Below, piece after piece: positions 48,036 through 58,922 of a DNA stretch of 64,000 bases. The stretch comes from Dicyema japonicum (lineage: Eukaryota > Dicyemida > Rhombozoa > Dicyemidae). The stretch's first letter is position 1. Every line of letters starts with the position of its first letter. Location: the NCBI GenBank assembly GCA_011109175.1, contig RDEW01000002.1:1306676-1370675 (forward strand), in the 5' to 3' direction. A program made the position numbers and the translations under genes. Below the pieces are notes generated by a model. It ran no database searches and was not told the DNA's origin. It saw only the letters and a list, made by a program, of their open reading frames with translations.

Positions 48036-48660
48036 AGACTAATATATTACAGTCAAACCTCCCGCTGCTTCGAGAATCCGCTTTATTAATCGAAAATTTA
48101 GAATATCCTCTGGACAATTTTAGAATCCGCTCTTTATTAATATTGAAAATTTTTTGTATTTAATTGTAAGCTAAATTAATGAATATTTTAATTACATGCA
48201 AAATTGTTTTTCGTTGTGCTATTCCTTCTGTCAACGAAAAAATTACAATTCTTCGCTATATGTCTGAAAACATGTCAGTTTCTGCGCCTCAAATTTCCAG
48301 GATTTTTTCTTCCAGGCTGAAAAAGACGATTTCTAAATTAGAATCCGACCTTTTGAATAGACTGATATAAAAACATTAATCACAAGAATTCCAAAACTAA
48401 AATTCAATGAAATTGATGAAATGATTGCATGGATTAATGAGGATGAAACTTGAGTTTTTTTACGGGGAAATTCCTTCTAAAAGTGTATGCATTAAATCGA
48501 AGCCTAAAATAAAGTTTTCGAAGGATTGATTTTCATTTTTTTGAAAATCGTTCCGATGCGGATAAAGAATATCTGTGATGAAAGGAAGATAAAAAATCCT
48601 AGGTGTTTCAAAAATTTTAACATTAGAAATTATATTCTTAAACATCTTCTAACAAAGCAT
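48036..48660 (+). mobile_element. Tigger-like transposon fragment with transposase N-terminus, copy 2
   Basis: Terminal sequence 'CAGTCAAACCTCCCGCTGC' at about 48046, then a frame at 48179-48370 with a helix-turn-helix of the Tigger/CENP-B type ('VNEKITILRYMSENMSVSAP' then 'QISRIFSSRLKKTISKLESD'). Later frames are broken. No matching right end found before 48885. Confidence 0.65.
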
Positions 48661-48917
48661 GGATGGACTGTGAAATTTTAACAAATGGTTGAGTGATTAA
48701 GAATAGATTTAGATATGTTCGTGCCCCTGTCTGAATACACTGGTCTCTTTTTGCCAGGATTATGTCGTCAGCATAAGCGAGGATCAGAGTATCGTTGCTG
48801 CTATGGGAAGGCGCGTAATAAATTGTTTTTTTAATATTATTATTAATTTGACTTACTTAATTTATCCTTATCATGTAGCATTTTTGGTTGAGCTGGTGAC
48901 GTGGCTCTATTGCACAC

Positions 48918-49604
48918 ATGTCTTTTTCGTGCTTTTCTTCGGGATCTTTCACTATTAGCTCGTTCAATGTAAGAGGATTAAAGTCGGATACTAAAAGAAG
49001 AAATTTATGCGTGGATCTTGGATCGTACAAGGTAACTGTGGCGTGCTTACAGGAAACGAAAGTAAAAGGCGGACTAGATGAAATCAACAATGATTTCCGC
49101 CTGATTCTGCACCCTTCGAATTGCCCACATTACGGCATGGGATTTGCAATACAAAAAGAACTGAACAATCGAATCCACAAGACGTGGAGGGTGAGCGATA
49201 GAATATGTGTTTTACAATTAAAATACGGTGAAAGGAACAATTCCATAATCTCCATTATTAATGTATATGCACCAACTTCGGTGAGAGTATCAATCAATGG
49301 AGAGCTATCAAAATTCATTGAGAGAAAAGATCAACAGTGGAATAATGAAAAAATGCCTGGGGAGCTGTGGCAAGACACCATCGATGCAATAAAGTGCGCG
49401 GCCCATTCAACAGTTGGAGTAAAACCGAAGCATTTCAACGGGCACTATGACTACGAGCTTGAAAAATTATCCAAATTGCAGAGGAACCTACGTTTACAGG
49501 TCGAAACCTGTCAGGACCAGGCAAAGGAACACACTCTAAGAGTCATGTGGAACCAAACCCTGTATAAAATGAAGAAAAGAACGAGGGAAATAAAGGAAAA
49601 TTAA
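48918..49604 (+). CDS. LINE D endonuclease N-terminal half fused to linker
   Basis: 'FTISSFNVRGLKSDTKRRNL' and 'VACLQETKVKGGLDE' are the first two motifs of the AP-endonuclease domain (the E of QET is catalytic), then 'PHYGMGFAIQKELNNRIHKT' and 'IISIINVYAPTS'. After residue ~135 it jumps to the linker before the RT ('GELWQDTIDAIKCAAHSTVG'), skipping the GDxN and SDH motifs, so the enzyme cannot be complete. Ends in TAA, then a short gap to the RT frame. Confidence 0.75.
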   Translation: MSFSCFSSGSFTISSFNVRGLKSDTKRRNLCVDLGSYKVTVACLQETKVKGGLDEINNDFRLILHPSNCPHYGMGFAIQKELNNRIHKTWRVSDRICVLQLKYGERNNSIISIINVYAPTSVRVSINGELSKFIERKDQQWNNEKMPGELWQDTIDAIKCAAHSTVGVKPKHFNGHYDYELEKLSKLQRNLRLQVETCQDQAKEHTLRVMWNQTLYKMKKRTREIKEN

Positions 49605-49687
49605 CTTGCTGGAATGGCTAAAGAAGTAGAAAGACTCAAAAACGAAGCGCTAAAGGCCCCTTAACGAATTTAAGACCCATCGTACTA

Positions 49688-50461
49688 TTGACGACTCTAC
49701 GCAAGACACTATCACTTATAGTGCTGAACAGGATTGGATCTGACATCGAGAACTTTCTCTCTCACGGTCAAAGCGGATTCAGGTCAGGGAGATCTACAGC
49801 TGATGTGGTCTTGGGACATCAATTGCTTTGTGCAACACATCAAAAGTATAAGGGGGCTATTGGCATCCTTGGCATAGACATGTCCAAAGCCTTTGACTCT
49901 ATACACAGAAAGAGACTTTTGGATATTTTGGGAAAGTTGGTTGACGAGGACAGTGTCAGAATGATCCGCCTATTACTTGGAACAACGCAGCTAAGTGTAC
50001 GTTTTGGAAATTTGGAGTCTGTCCCATTTGAGACAACGTTCGGGGTACCGCAGGGAGATTCTTTGTCACCGGTACTTTTTGTGACATATCTGGAGGCGGC
50101 ACTCAGAGACTTCAGACTATTAATTGGCGATCTACCTCAAACTGAAGTGATTTATGCAGATGATATCGACTTTATATCCAACGACGAGAAAACATTAAAC
50201 TATATACGGACAAGGATGCCAGATGTCCTAGAAAAATGGTTCATCAAAATCAATACGGAAAAGACGGAGACAACTACCATACGCCGTGAACTAACCCGAA
50301 CTGATGAAAAATGGAGATACTGTAAAAAATTGGGGTCGTTGCTCGGAGACGCTGAGGATATCACTAACAGGAAGATGTTGGCCGTCGCGGCCTTTAGAAA
50401 AATGGGAGTAGTCTGGAATCATCGTAAACAAATTAGCACACAATTACGTGTGAGACTATAA
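49688..50461 (+). CDS. LINE D reverse transcriptase core, copy 2
   Basis: 257 codons: 'GQSGFRSGRSTADVVLGHQ', 'ILGIDMSKAFDSIHRKRLLD', 'FGVPQGDSLSPVLFVTYLE' and an intact catalytic 'IYADDIDFIS'. Compared with copy 1 it keeps the canonical YADD. It ends in a frameshift at 50461; the C-terminal tail continues in another frame at 50633-50917 ('LESRWRLFGHILRMSQMTPA'). Confidence 0.8.
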   Translation: MTTLRKTLSLIVLNRIGSDIENFLSHGQSGFRSGRSTADVVLGHQLLCATHQKYKGAIGILGIDMSKAFDSIHRKRLLDILGKLVDEDSVRMIRLLLGTTQLSVRFGNLESVPFETTFGVPQGDSLSPVLFVTYLEAALRDFRLLIGDLPQTEVIYADDIDFISNDEKTLNYIRTRMPDVLEKWFIKINTEKTETTTIRRELTRTDEKWRYCKKLGSLLGDAEDITNRKMLAVAAFRKMGVVWNHRKQISTQLRVRL

Positions 50462-50960
50462 TGCCTTCGTGAAACCAGTCCTAATGTACAACGCTGCAAC
50501 CTGGGGTGTCTCAGAAGCGGTAATGGACAAACTAGATGCCTTCCATCGTAAGCAACTCCGACTGTTGCTTGGCATCAACTGGCCAAAAAAATTACAAACA
50601 AAAATCTATACAAAGTATGTAATACAAGACCATTGAGTCTGGATATCCTGGAATCAAGATGGCGTCTGTTTGGTCACATCCTTCGAATGAGCCAGATGAC
50701 GCCTGCTAAAATATCAATGGATAACTATTTCTGCCCAGAAGTGAATACCTCGTTCCGTGGAAGACCTCGCATAACTTTGCCAGAGGTTCTACACAAGGAC
50801 CTGACCAATGTAGGACGAAAGCTGAAAACTGGAGATGATCTGGATACGCTCGGAATAACTGCCTGTAACCGCGGAGCATGGAGGAAGTTGTCAAGAGAAT
50901 TGTACAAGAAAAAATAACCTAAAGAAAAATACGGCACAAGCGGAACCTTAATTAAATAAA

Positions 50961-51389
50961 TTACATTTTTGGTTCTTCGAAAGTTCTATTAATAATAATA
51001 TCATGTAGCAATAAGAGTTGCACTTTTCTCCACCATTGTTGAAGAAAAAATTACGGTCTTGTATAAGACACAACAATACTTCGGATCTTGGAGAATTACG
51101 GAAAAAATTGAGAAACACTTTTATGTTCATTTGATTGTTATCAGCATCGAGATGATCTCCAAATGGGCATAAGATAGAAATGTGGAGCGTGTGTTAAATT
51201 AGTAAAGGGGATACCTTCACGAACAAGTGTCATAACCCCTCCCCATTTTTTCCTTAGTACGGTCCATGCGAATGGATGAGTATTTCAATGAATTGTGGAG
51301 TAAGACGTGATAATGGTGACAATAGAATTTCTTGTATTAAAGCAATACCACATCATATCTTTTAATATTTAGCTTTTCGAGCTCACATT
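50961..51389. other. Spacer between LINE D copy 2 and the next LINE
   Basis: No coding signal; AT-rich. Confidence 0.4.
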
Positions 51390-52460
51390 ATTTAGGACCA
51401 GACAACATAACCACATGTGAACTGAAGCACCTAGGCCATCGAGCCCTGAAACTATTAGCCTATATATCCAACCTATCCATTAACATGAATACATTCCCTG
51501 AAATATGGAAGAAATCTCCAATCAAACATATTCGAAAACCTAACCAATAAATAAACCATTTTCCTATCACCCAATATCTATTCTGAGTCCGGTCTCAAGG
51601 ATCCTTGAAAGGCTTGTTCTGGAAAAAGCACAAGACTCAATCTCAATACTTTCGACCCAGCACGGATTCCAGCGTAATTATTCGACCATACACACCTCAC
51701 AGCCCTCACCCAATTCATTGCGAAAGGATTCAACTCCCCCAAACCCCATAAAAGAACAGTACTTATATCCGTAAACATCACAAAGCGTTCGATTCAGTCC
51801 CCAAGAAACTCCTTACAAAGAAGATATTTGAACAACATCAAATCAAGATTTCGCTACTTTCCAAATGGAGTACCCCAAGGCTCCCCACTGTCACCCCAAC
51901 TCTTCAATCTCTACAAAACGAAATGCCACAAATCTGTAAAATCCTTATGAAGAACAAGATTATTCTTATTAACAAAACACCGAAGATTTTGGAAAGTCAC
52001 TTTTGATCAGGGACTCTCATTTATCCGACATGTTGAGAACAAAGAAACTTTTGCTCTGAAGAAAATGAGAATTTTAAAAGTGCTCTCAAAAACTCTTAGA
52101 GACCAAACTGGGAGCCTAGTCACGGTTTATTAACATTTATCCGACCCACGATGACGAATGCAAGTCCTTCGTGGGCAATGCAGATTTCACGATCCTCCAC
52201 ACTGAAACTATCCGCAATCGAGGAGACTACAACAAGGTTAATTGGACAAGGACATAAATCCAGCCCAATGAAAACTTCTTAATCGAATTACAACAGAAAC
52301 TTTTAAAGGCGGCTAGTTTACCGAGCTGCCCTCTGTCCCATACACTATCGAAATATCTACAATCATGCAGAAAGTTTAACCTATGCCGTGTCTGATGAAA
52401 AGAGCTGTATAGGATTCTCAACCCCTCCGGACTCGTCGTCTCTCTTGTCGGTCTGGGATC
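51390..52460 (+). mobile_element. Decayed jockey-like LINE fragment
   Basis: In broken frames: 'GPDNITTCELKHLGHRALKL', 'MNTFPEIWKKSPIKHIRKPN', a 'NGVPQGSPLSPQLFNL' block at about 51870, and C-terminal remnants up to a 'GGGATCACTTAGTTAGTTG' end shared with 57250. Closest to the element at 57213-60110, not to LINE B proper. Confidence 0.65.
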
Positions 52461-52589
52461 ACTTAGTTAGTTGAGAAAGTTTATTTCTTTCTAACGTTTA
52501 CCCCCAATGATCCTGGGGGTAATTTTATTTACTTTATTAAACCCGAAATCACTAGAAAGAGGATAAAAGTTATCGTCTAATTATTGATC
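52461..52589. other. Short spacer
   Basis: Contains a small inverted motif around 'CCCCCAATGATCCTGGGGG' (52501-52519). No gene. Confidence 0.4.
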
Positions 52590-53430
52590 CAGGTGTCCAT
52601 ACCAGTCCTTTTCCTGCTGTTAGTTTTGGAGTCCTGGATTAATCTCCACAGCGGGGAAGGTTTCTTCTCATATCTCGGGCAGGTGTCCAGATATAGTTTA
52701 TGTCCGGCCAGAGGGAATGGTCAGGGGACTTTGCTATCTTGAGGAAGTCCGGGTGACGTTCCGTAAGGTATTCCAAGATTGAAGGAAGCTTAGTGTTCTC
52801 CATAGTAACGAAATTTACGTCTTTTTTGACGATCTCAATAGTATTCTGAGACATCGGTTTTGTAAAACATCCAGCTTGCTCTGTGCGATAGTGATAACGG
52901 GGCAATCAATACGTAGGCGTACTCGATACTCGGTAGAACAAATTGTTTGTACAGAAGTACTAACGATATTGGAGAGTGAATTTTCTTTTGGATTAGTCCA
53001 CTTGATGGGTAAATGTGAGTAGGAGATCCAGGATGACTCCAGGGATTGAAAGGGTCATGTTAATAGGAAGCGGGGAGTAATAATGTTATTCGTTGTGTTG
53101 CCCGTAATTCTTTTAGTGCTGAGGTAAACGTAATTACATGTGACTTTCCTGATGATATTTTCAGACGGTTCTTCAGGAACTTCTTCAGGAACCAAAGACC
53201 CATCAGGTTTAGTAGATCTTGCATGGACCGACAACATAACCACACGAGTGATCATGTGGGTAATAATAATAATAATAATTTTAGTGTTAGGTATTCCGAT
53301 GGGTCCAGGTTGTACGTCTCCGAAAATGGCAAGAGACTCTAGGAAGAGGCTGAACCTCCCCTTGATCCTGTCGAAGAGAAGATCTACATCCAATTTTGTA
53401 ACTGAGGAGGTGATGAAATAAAAAATCAAG
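52590..53430 (-). mobile_element. LINE fragment, RT thumb to C-terminus
   Basis: Read leftward: 'WFLKKFLKNRLKISSGKSHV' (thumb, about 53180), then a C-terminal frame 52639-52905 with 'ILEYLTERHPDFLKIAKSPD' and 'HSLWPDINYIWTPARDMRR'. The latter is the cleanest part and unlike the other LINEs here. A short ATA/TAA microsatellite sits at 53260-53285. Confidence 0.55.
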
Positions 53431-53697
53431 AATATTTAACTGGTTTCGTTAATGGGAAATCATTTATTATTAAAAATATGTTTAATAGTTACTCCAATAA
53501 TTCTATAATAAATGTCGTATAACATAAGAACCAGGGTCCATCTACGTGTCCGGGGTGATAAATCAAACTAATCACTCCAAAACATATGGTTATAGGAGTC
53601 ATTGATGAAACCAACTCATTTTTAAAAATTTTCAGGACTTTTTTACTTTAACTTTAACAACTTTATTAGCAAGGAAAATTAAAGAGGTTAGTTGGCC
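53431..53697. other. Gene-free spacer
   Basis: AT-rich, nothing recognised. Confidence 0.4.
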
Positions 53698-54430
53698 TCA
53701 TGCCGCAAGTCCTGCAAACCCTTGAACTCTTCTCTGCACTCGTTCATTTTGTGCTGCAACATACGAGTCAATGATGGCATTTCTTTTTAGGAAATTTTCC
53801 ATCCTTTTTTCTGCTGAATCTCTTATCGACATTACTAGCAAATTTTCATCTTCATCTAGCTTCTCGTCGAGCCTTTTGTGTAGGGCAATCTTGATCACTG
53901 CTTTCCTCAATTTTTCAAGAAGCAAGATAAAACGCGTTTTGTATGCAGTCTAATACCATCCTTCCACTATATAAAGGAGTGCTGGAATGATCGTACTTGA
54001 AAAAATAATTAAAAACATATCCGTTTCGAGTCGCAATTTCATTGTACAGAAAATCGCATGGTGAGCTTTTTTCCTTTTAAATTAGCACAATGTGCTCCTA
54101 GATTTCTCAAAAGCTGTTCCGAGATACTTCAGAGAGCTCACAATGTCGATTCTGCATGCGGAGTCTTTATGATTTTCTTTACCATTTTTACCGAAGAACC
54201 TCATTGCACTAGATTTTTCTTCTGACAATTTTAACCCAGTCTTTTATCTCTTCCATGTACACATTGAGTCTCCTCTCTGAGATCATGCTCGATCTCAGAG
54301 ACATCAGAAAATGAGTATATCAGTGATCTCCTACTTGGTGTAGTCGGAAACGGGAAACCGGCCATTAGAACATTAATCACACGGGTGGCTTGATGCCTAT
54401 GGGGAACCTGTTTTTTCCGTGTTTCCATGG
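53698..54430 (-). mobile_element. LINE RT C-terminal fragment, a further family
   Basis: Broken frames read 'GLKLSEEKSSAMRFFGKNGK', 'SSLKYLGTAFEKS', 'KKAHHAIFCTMKLR' and 'IIPALLYIVEGWY', the usual post-YADD order of CR1/RTE-like RTs; then 'RRVQGFAGLAA' at the end (53698). The right end carries one copy of the 'CACGTAAAAAACAGG' repeat as 'METRKKQVPHRHQATRVINV'. Confidence 0.6.
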
Positions 54431-54675
54431 TAACAAGATATCAATTGCTAAATTTAATTCAGTCCCGTTGTCCGAGTGTAGAATTTGACAAAGTCCATGT
54501 ATGTGAAAAAGGACTCCAAATTCAGAGGGATCTGGCATGTGTTTCTATCTCGAACTCGCAATCCAGAGGAATTACCAAATTTTTTATGTTTCCGTTCAAG
54601 AATAGTCTGAATTAAATCAGAATTAGACTTATCGTTTCTAAGCGAAAAATGTGAGGTCTTTTCTCGTACTCTCCG

Positions 54676-54875
54676 TTTCATTTGAGTATTTATATCTTTA
54701 GGATCGATACCACATAAGATCTGTTTAATTTTTTAATATTCGACAAGATCTCTGATATACCCCCTAAATTGAGCGTTTCATTTGAGTACTTATATTTTCA
54801 GGATCGATTCCACATAAGATCTGTTTAATTTTTTAATATTCGACAAGATCTCTGATATACCCCCTAAATTGAGAC
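54676..54875. repeat. Two-copy tandem duplication, unit 100 bp
   Basis: Units 54676-54775 and 54776-54875 differ at only a few positions ('CATTTGAGTATTTATAT' against 'CATTTGAGTACTTATAT'). Non-coding. Confidence 0.85.
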
Positions 54876-54880
54876 ATAAA

Positions 54881-55285
54881 AATCACTAAAGCCATGCTGT
54901 TAAAATTAAAAGAAATCAGGTTAGTTATTTAATGAATACAGTTTGAATTAATTTTTTATTTAGAATTAATGAATTAGTTAAATGTTGTTCTTATAATAGT
55001 TACAAAAAATCATATTATGTATTATATTTTTTGTTACCACGGAAACACGTAAAAAACAGGTTGCCCATGTGACATATTACTNAATCACTAAAGCCTTGCT
55101 GTTAAAATTAAAAGAAATCAGGTTAGTTATTTAATGAATACAGTTTGAATTAATTTTTTATTTAGAATTAATGAATTAGTTAAATGTTGTTCTTATAATA
55201 GTTACAAAAAATCATATTATGTAGTATATCTTTGGTTCTCACGGAAACACGTAAAAAACAGGTTGCCCATGTGACATATTACTCT
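54881..55285. repeat. 202-bp direct repeat flanking a single N
   Basis: 54881-55081 and 55083-55285 are near-identical; the N at 55082 lies exactly between them. Contains the 'CACGTAAAAAACAGG' repeat. Probably an uncollapsed contig join. Confidence 0.85.
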
Positions 55286-55299
55286 TCGTTTTTTTAAAT

Positions 55300-55990
55300 T
55301 TCGTCTCATTGACCATCAAGATGCAAGTAATGCTAGTTTATTATGCTTTTTCCCTAAGGATCCGGCAATCAATAGCACTATTTTTAGTCCTCGTTCCGAA
55401 AATCGGTGACCGATGTCAAGGTCTCCCATTTTTGTCCCATACTACTTCGAACACGTTTTTATACAAAATTAAAAATTTCGTTTTTCCTCCAAAAAGAGGC
55501 CGGTAACCATTTGTTTTGGAATGTTAAGTTTGACTTATCAGCCCAGGAATTCCACAATCGTACATTGGATGAGTTTTGTAGTTCATTAGTGAAAATGTAT
55601 CCTCGATTATCTTAAACAGCTTTATATGTGCAATGACATATTTGTGTGAATCATAATTCAGCTCTCTTTTAACAATTAGAAATAAATACAGAAATTTTCT
55701 AAATCTAAAACATGAAATTCGTATTGCGATTAGCGACAAAATCCCAAGATTCGACAAAATCATCAAAAATAAACATAAAAAAGCCAGTAATTGTTTACTT
55801 TTGTTTTTCTTATTTTTGCTTTTTTAAAGTTTATTGTGTTTGATTGTTAATTTTTTATTTTTTTATAAATTAGCAAATTTCTGGTTAAATAAAAATAATA
55901 ATAATATAAATTAAAAATGTTTTTGGGGTGCAAGAGTTTATGAAAAAAGATTTAGGAATGCGAGCTCTGAAAAGCTTGGGAACCTCTGCT
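55300..55990 (+). mobile_element. hAT transposon 3' part with terminal inverted repeat
   Basis: Broken frames give the C-terminal dimerisation region of a hAT transposase: 'LDEFCSSLVKMYPRLS' and 'LKHEIRIAISDKIPRFDKII'. The stretch ends at about 55990 with the reverse complement of a hAT-type end, 'CAGAGGTTCCCAAGC'. Left end not found. Looks like a ZBED/SCAND3-type hAT; that assignment is inferred. Confidence 0.65.
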
Positions 55991-56149
55991 ATACGACAAT
56001 AAATAATAAAAATAACCCCAAAATACCTGCCAAACCATACCCAACAATAGATGCCCTCCAATAGAAAATTCCAGAAATACAAAAAAGTAAAAGCAATTAC
56101 TAACCAAACCCAATAGAATACCCTAAAATGCTATTTCTGTTTCCAAAAT

Positions 56150-56660
56150 GATTTCTTCAACCTGCTTTTCAAAGAATTTGAATTTCGAATGGATAGACAT
56201 AATTGAAGAAATTACAAGTTCCTATAATTCTGTCCAGCATTCAACAACTTTGCACGCTTTTTTTAAATTGATGTTCGGAGCTTCTGCCAATGAAACCATA
56301 GATAATCATTAGTCAGAAGAGGAAATAATGAAATATTTAAGCAAATTGATTCATGAAATGAAGAAACACAAACTAAAGCAACTGAATATTTTGCATGGTT
56401 TTGGTCATAAATTGAAACTTCGAGAACAAAAGCAATTTTAAATTCAAACAACGTTGAAAGAAAAATGTTAACAAAAAAAATGTGGAAGAATGATATTTAT
56501 ATTTTTAACATCAGTGATCGAGTTGTTAAAAGGGTCTATCTCAATAATAATAAAAAAACACGAAAAAGTTGCTTAAACGAACACATTGATACATTCATAT
56601 ATCATGTTAAAAGAGTATCTGCCACAGGAATGGTTGATCTAGAAGGAGATGAAATGTGAT
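56150..56660 (+). mobile_element. Integrase-like fragment
   Basis: 'FEWIDIIEEITSSYNSVQHS' followed by 'FKLMFGASANETI' resembles the end of a retroviral-type integrase core (YNxxxHSxT ... FxxMFGxxxN) as found in gypsy-like or Ginger-like elements. A later frame (56465-56659) has no clear match. Multiple stops. Confidence 0.5.
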
Positions 56661-57212
56661 TCAAAAAAATAGCAGAGACTTAGCGAAGCTAGAATAATTT
56701 TACAATATAATTTTTTTAATTTTTTATAATAAAAACAGTTATTATTATTTTAGAGTAAATATGATCATCAATAAAGTTGAGTTCATTATAATATCATTAG
56801 AGTTAGTTTTTAAGCTTTCAGCTTTGCATTAGAGTTAGGAAAACTTAGGGATATATATTAGAGTTATACAACGAACAGAACGTAAGAAAACTAACAATTT
56901 GACGAGACACAGCTGTAATACACAATTTAATTTGAAATAGCAAAAATCACCAATGTAACTAAGAGAAAAAGTATTCATTAAGTCAGGGATGTCGAACTCA
57001 ATTCCCTTTGAGGGCCGCATTGACAAGCTGATAGTCGGATCGATATACTGGTTAGAGATGCTCCAATGCCGAGTTGTAAGTAAATTAATAGTAGCATGTC
57101 TATTGAATATCGATTTTTTAACGGTTCGTATTCAACCGTATCTCATTCTGAACCGGTCACAATAAATATCTATTGTCTCATTTAATTTTGTGAATTTTTT
57201 TACCCCAAGATC
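56661..57212. other. Gene-free stretch with a hAT-like end near 56993
   Basis: 'CAGGGATGTCGAACTCAATT' with 'GAGGGCCGCAT' looks like the terminal repeat of a hAT element, facing right. Nothing else identified. Confidence 0.4.
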
Positions 57213-57620
57213 ACCGGATTAGAAAAAGTTAAAAGTTAACTACTAACTAAGTGATCCCGGTTTTCCGAGTTCTGGCTCTAGTTCGGGGTCCTCGAAGATC
57301 CAACAGAATTCGTAAAAACGGAGACGGTCTCATTCTCCATAAATTCCCCGCATTTTCTAGATAGTCAGATATAGAGATTAAAAGCGGACAGCCGGTTTTT
57401 ATTGCCCACTGTAGANACCGGATTAGAAAAAGTTAAAAGTTAACTACTAACTAAGTGATCCCGGTTTTCCGAGTTCTGGCTCTAGTTCGGGGTCCTCGAA
57501 GATCCACAGAATTCGTAAAAACGGGGACGGTCTCATTCTCCATAAATTCCGCGCATTTTCTAGATAGTCAAATATAGAGAGTAAAAGCGGACAGCCGGTT
57601 TTCATTGCCCACTGTAGAAA
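57213..57620. repeat. 204-bp direct repeat flanking a single N
   Basis: 57213-57415 and 57417-57620 are near-identical with an N at 57416 between. The sequence is the 3' end of the LINE at 57213-60110, so the element end is present twice. Confidence 0.85.
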
Positions 57621-58220
57621 TGACTCCACTCTTCACCTTAGATGTTCTTTAACATTCAATACGTTATCCACATTTTTTTATTAATTATTTTCAAGACAGG
57701 AAATTGTGCGGTTTCTAATTTTCGAGACGACGATTCAGAAATCATCGAGCTCCATTAAGGACATGCGTATTTGATTACTGGCAATATGTATTGTCTGTAA
57801 ATTTTCTGTAGTAAAAAGGTGTTGCGCCGGATTGGTGATCGGGACAAAATTTTCAATATGTTGGTCTCCCTCCTGACCTTGATAATAACTTCATTGACGT
57901 GTTGGCCAAATGTCAGGAGAGTATCCAACTTTAATCCTAGTATTGTTGGAGACTTATATGAATTTCATATCGGAAACAATTTGATTTTGGGAGGATCTAA
58001 TGATCTTCTATATGTAGAGAAAATTGTTATAAATGACTTTCCTGTAGAAACTTCCAGTCGATTTGATATGAGCCAATGCTCCAAAATACCAATATAACTT
58101 TGAATTTTCATTCCTACCTTCTCAAAGTTAGAGTCTCTCGTCGCATTAACAATGTCATCTGAGTATGAGAGTATCAATGTATCGGAATCATCATTGGTGG
58201 GAAAGTCATTGGTGTACAAG

Positions 58221-58922
58221 TTAAAGAGCAGGGGAAAGAAGTGAACCTTGAGGGACACCATTCGGCAATAAACGGGATTTAGATTTTCTGTTGTTTGACA
58301 TCACTTGTCCTCTTCTTCCAATTAGAAAATTCGACAGTCTTCTTTTAATGTTTGGATTTATAAGAGTTTCAGAAATTTTATATATAAGTAGCGTCCTGGA
58401 AACGAAGTCGAATGCTTTCTTCAAGTCTATTGAAGCCATTGTGGTCTTTTTATGTGGTTTTGGATAGGAGAATCCATCAGATATATATTGAGTTAATTTT
58501 GTTAAGTGAGTCGTAGTAGAATGATTTTCATGGAATCCATGCTGGAATACTCGATTTTGTAAAATATCTTTGATTCGTGTTAAGATTAATTTTTCCATAA
58601 TTCGGGACAACGCACATAATATTGCAAATTGGACGATAAAAGAGGGATCGTTTGCAAGTTTGTTTGGCTGCCGAATTGGCAAAATTATGGATTTCTTCCA
58701 TATAGAAGGTATCATATTATTGTTCACAGATAGAGTATAAACGTATGATAGGAATTCGGTTGCTTTTTCACCAAGGTGTTTCAGTTCCATCATCGAGATA
58801 TTGTCAACACCTCGGGAACGGGAGTTTTTGGCATCCATGATTGCGTTTCGAACTTCTTGCGGAGTAAAGACAATCAAGTCATATGATGGATACAACTTTT
58901 TGTTGACTCTGTGTTCCCTCAA
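58221..58922 (-). CDS. Reverse transcriptase N-terminal half of the jockey-like LINE
   Basis: 233 codons from 'FTPQEVRNAIMDAKNSRSRG' through 'MEKLILTRIKDIL', 'RVFQHGFHENHSTTTHL', 'MASIDLKKAFDFVSRTLLI' and 'LLPNGVPQGSLLSPAL'. The frame ends there, just before the active site, which continues in the next frame at 57965-58261 ('LILSYSDDIVNATRDSNFE', SDD instead of ADD). The good preservation over 700 bp suggests the frame break at about 58240 is recent or an error. Confidence 0.78.
   Translation of the reverse strand: MREHRVNKKLYPSYDLIVFTPQEVRNAIMDAKNSRSRGVDNISMMELKHLGEKATEFLSYVYTLSVNNNMIPSIWKKSIILPIRQPNKLANDPSFIVQFAILCALSRIMEKLILTRIKDILQNRVFQHGFHENHSTTTHLTKLTQYISDGFSYPKPHKKTTMASIDLKKAFDFVSRTLLIYKISETLINPNIKRRLSNFLIGRRGQVMSNNRKSKSRLLPNGVPQGSLLSPAL

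Larger units (their letters stand above)
48885..50960 (+). mobile_element. LINE D copy 2
   Basis: Starts with 'GGTGACGTGGCTCTATTGCA' like copy 1, and has the same 3' block. Internal deletion: the second half of the endonuclease and the region before RT block 2 are missing relative to a normal LINE. ORFs 48918-49604, 49688-50461 and 50633-50917 cover endonuclease, RT and C-terminus. Confidence 0.8.

Noticed and set aside
53060-53429. Overlapping long ORFs on both strands around a TAA-type microsatellite
   Set aside because: They are shadows created by a decayed LINE thumb region and the microsatellite; only the minus-strand LINE reading has homology-like blocks.
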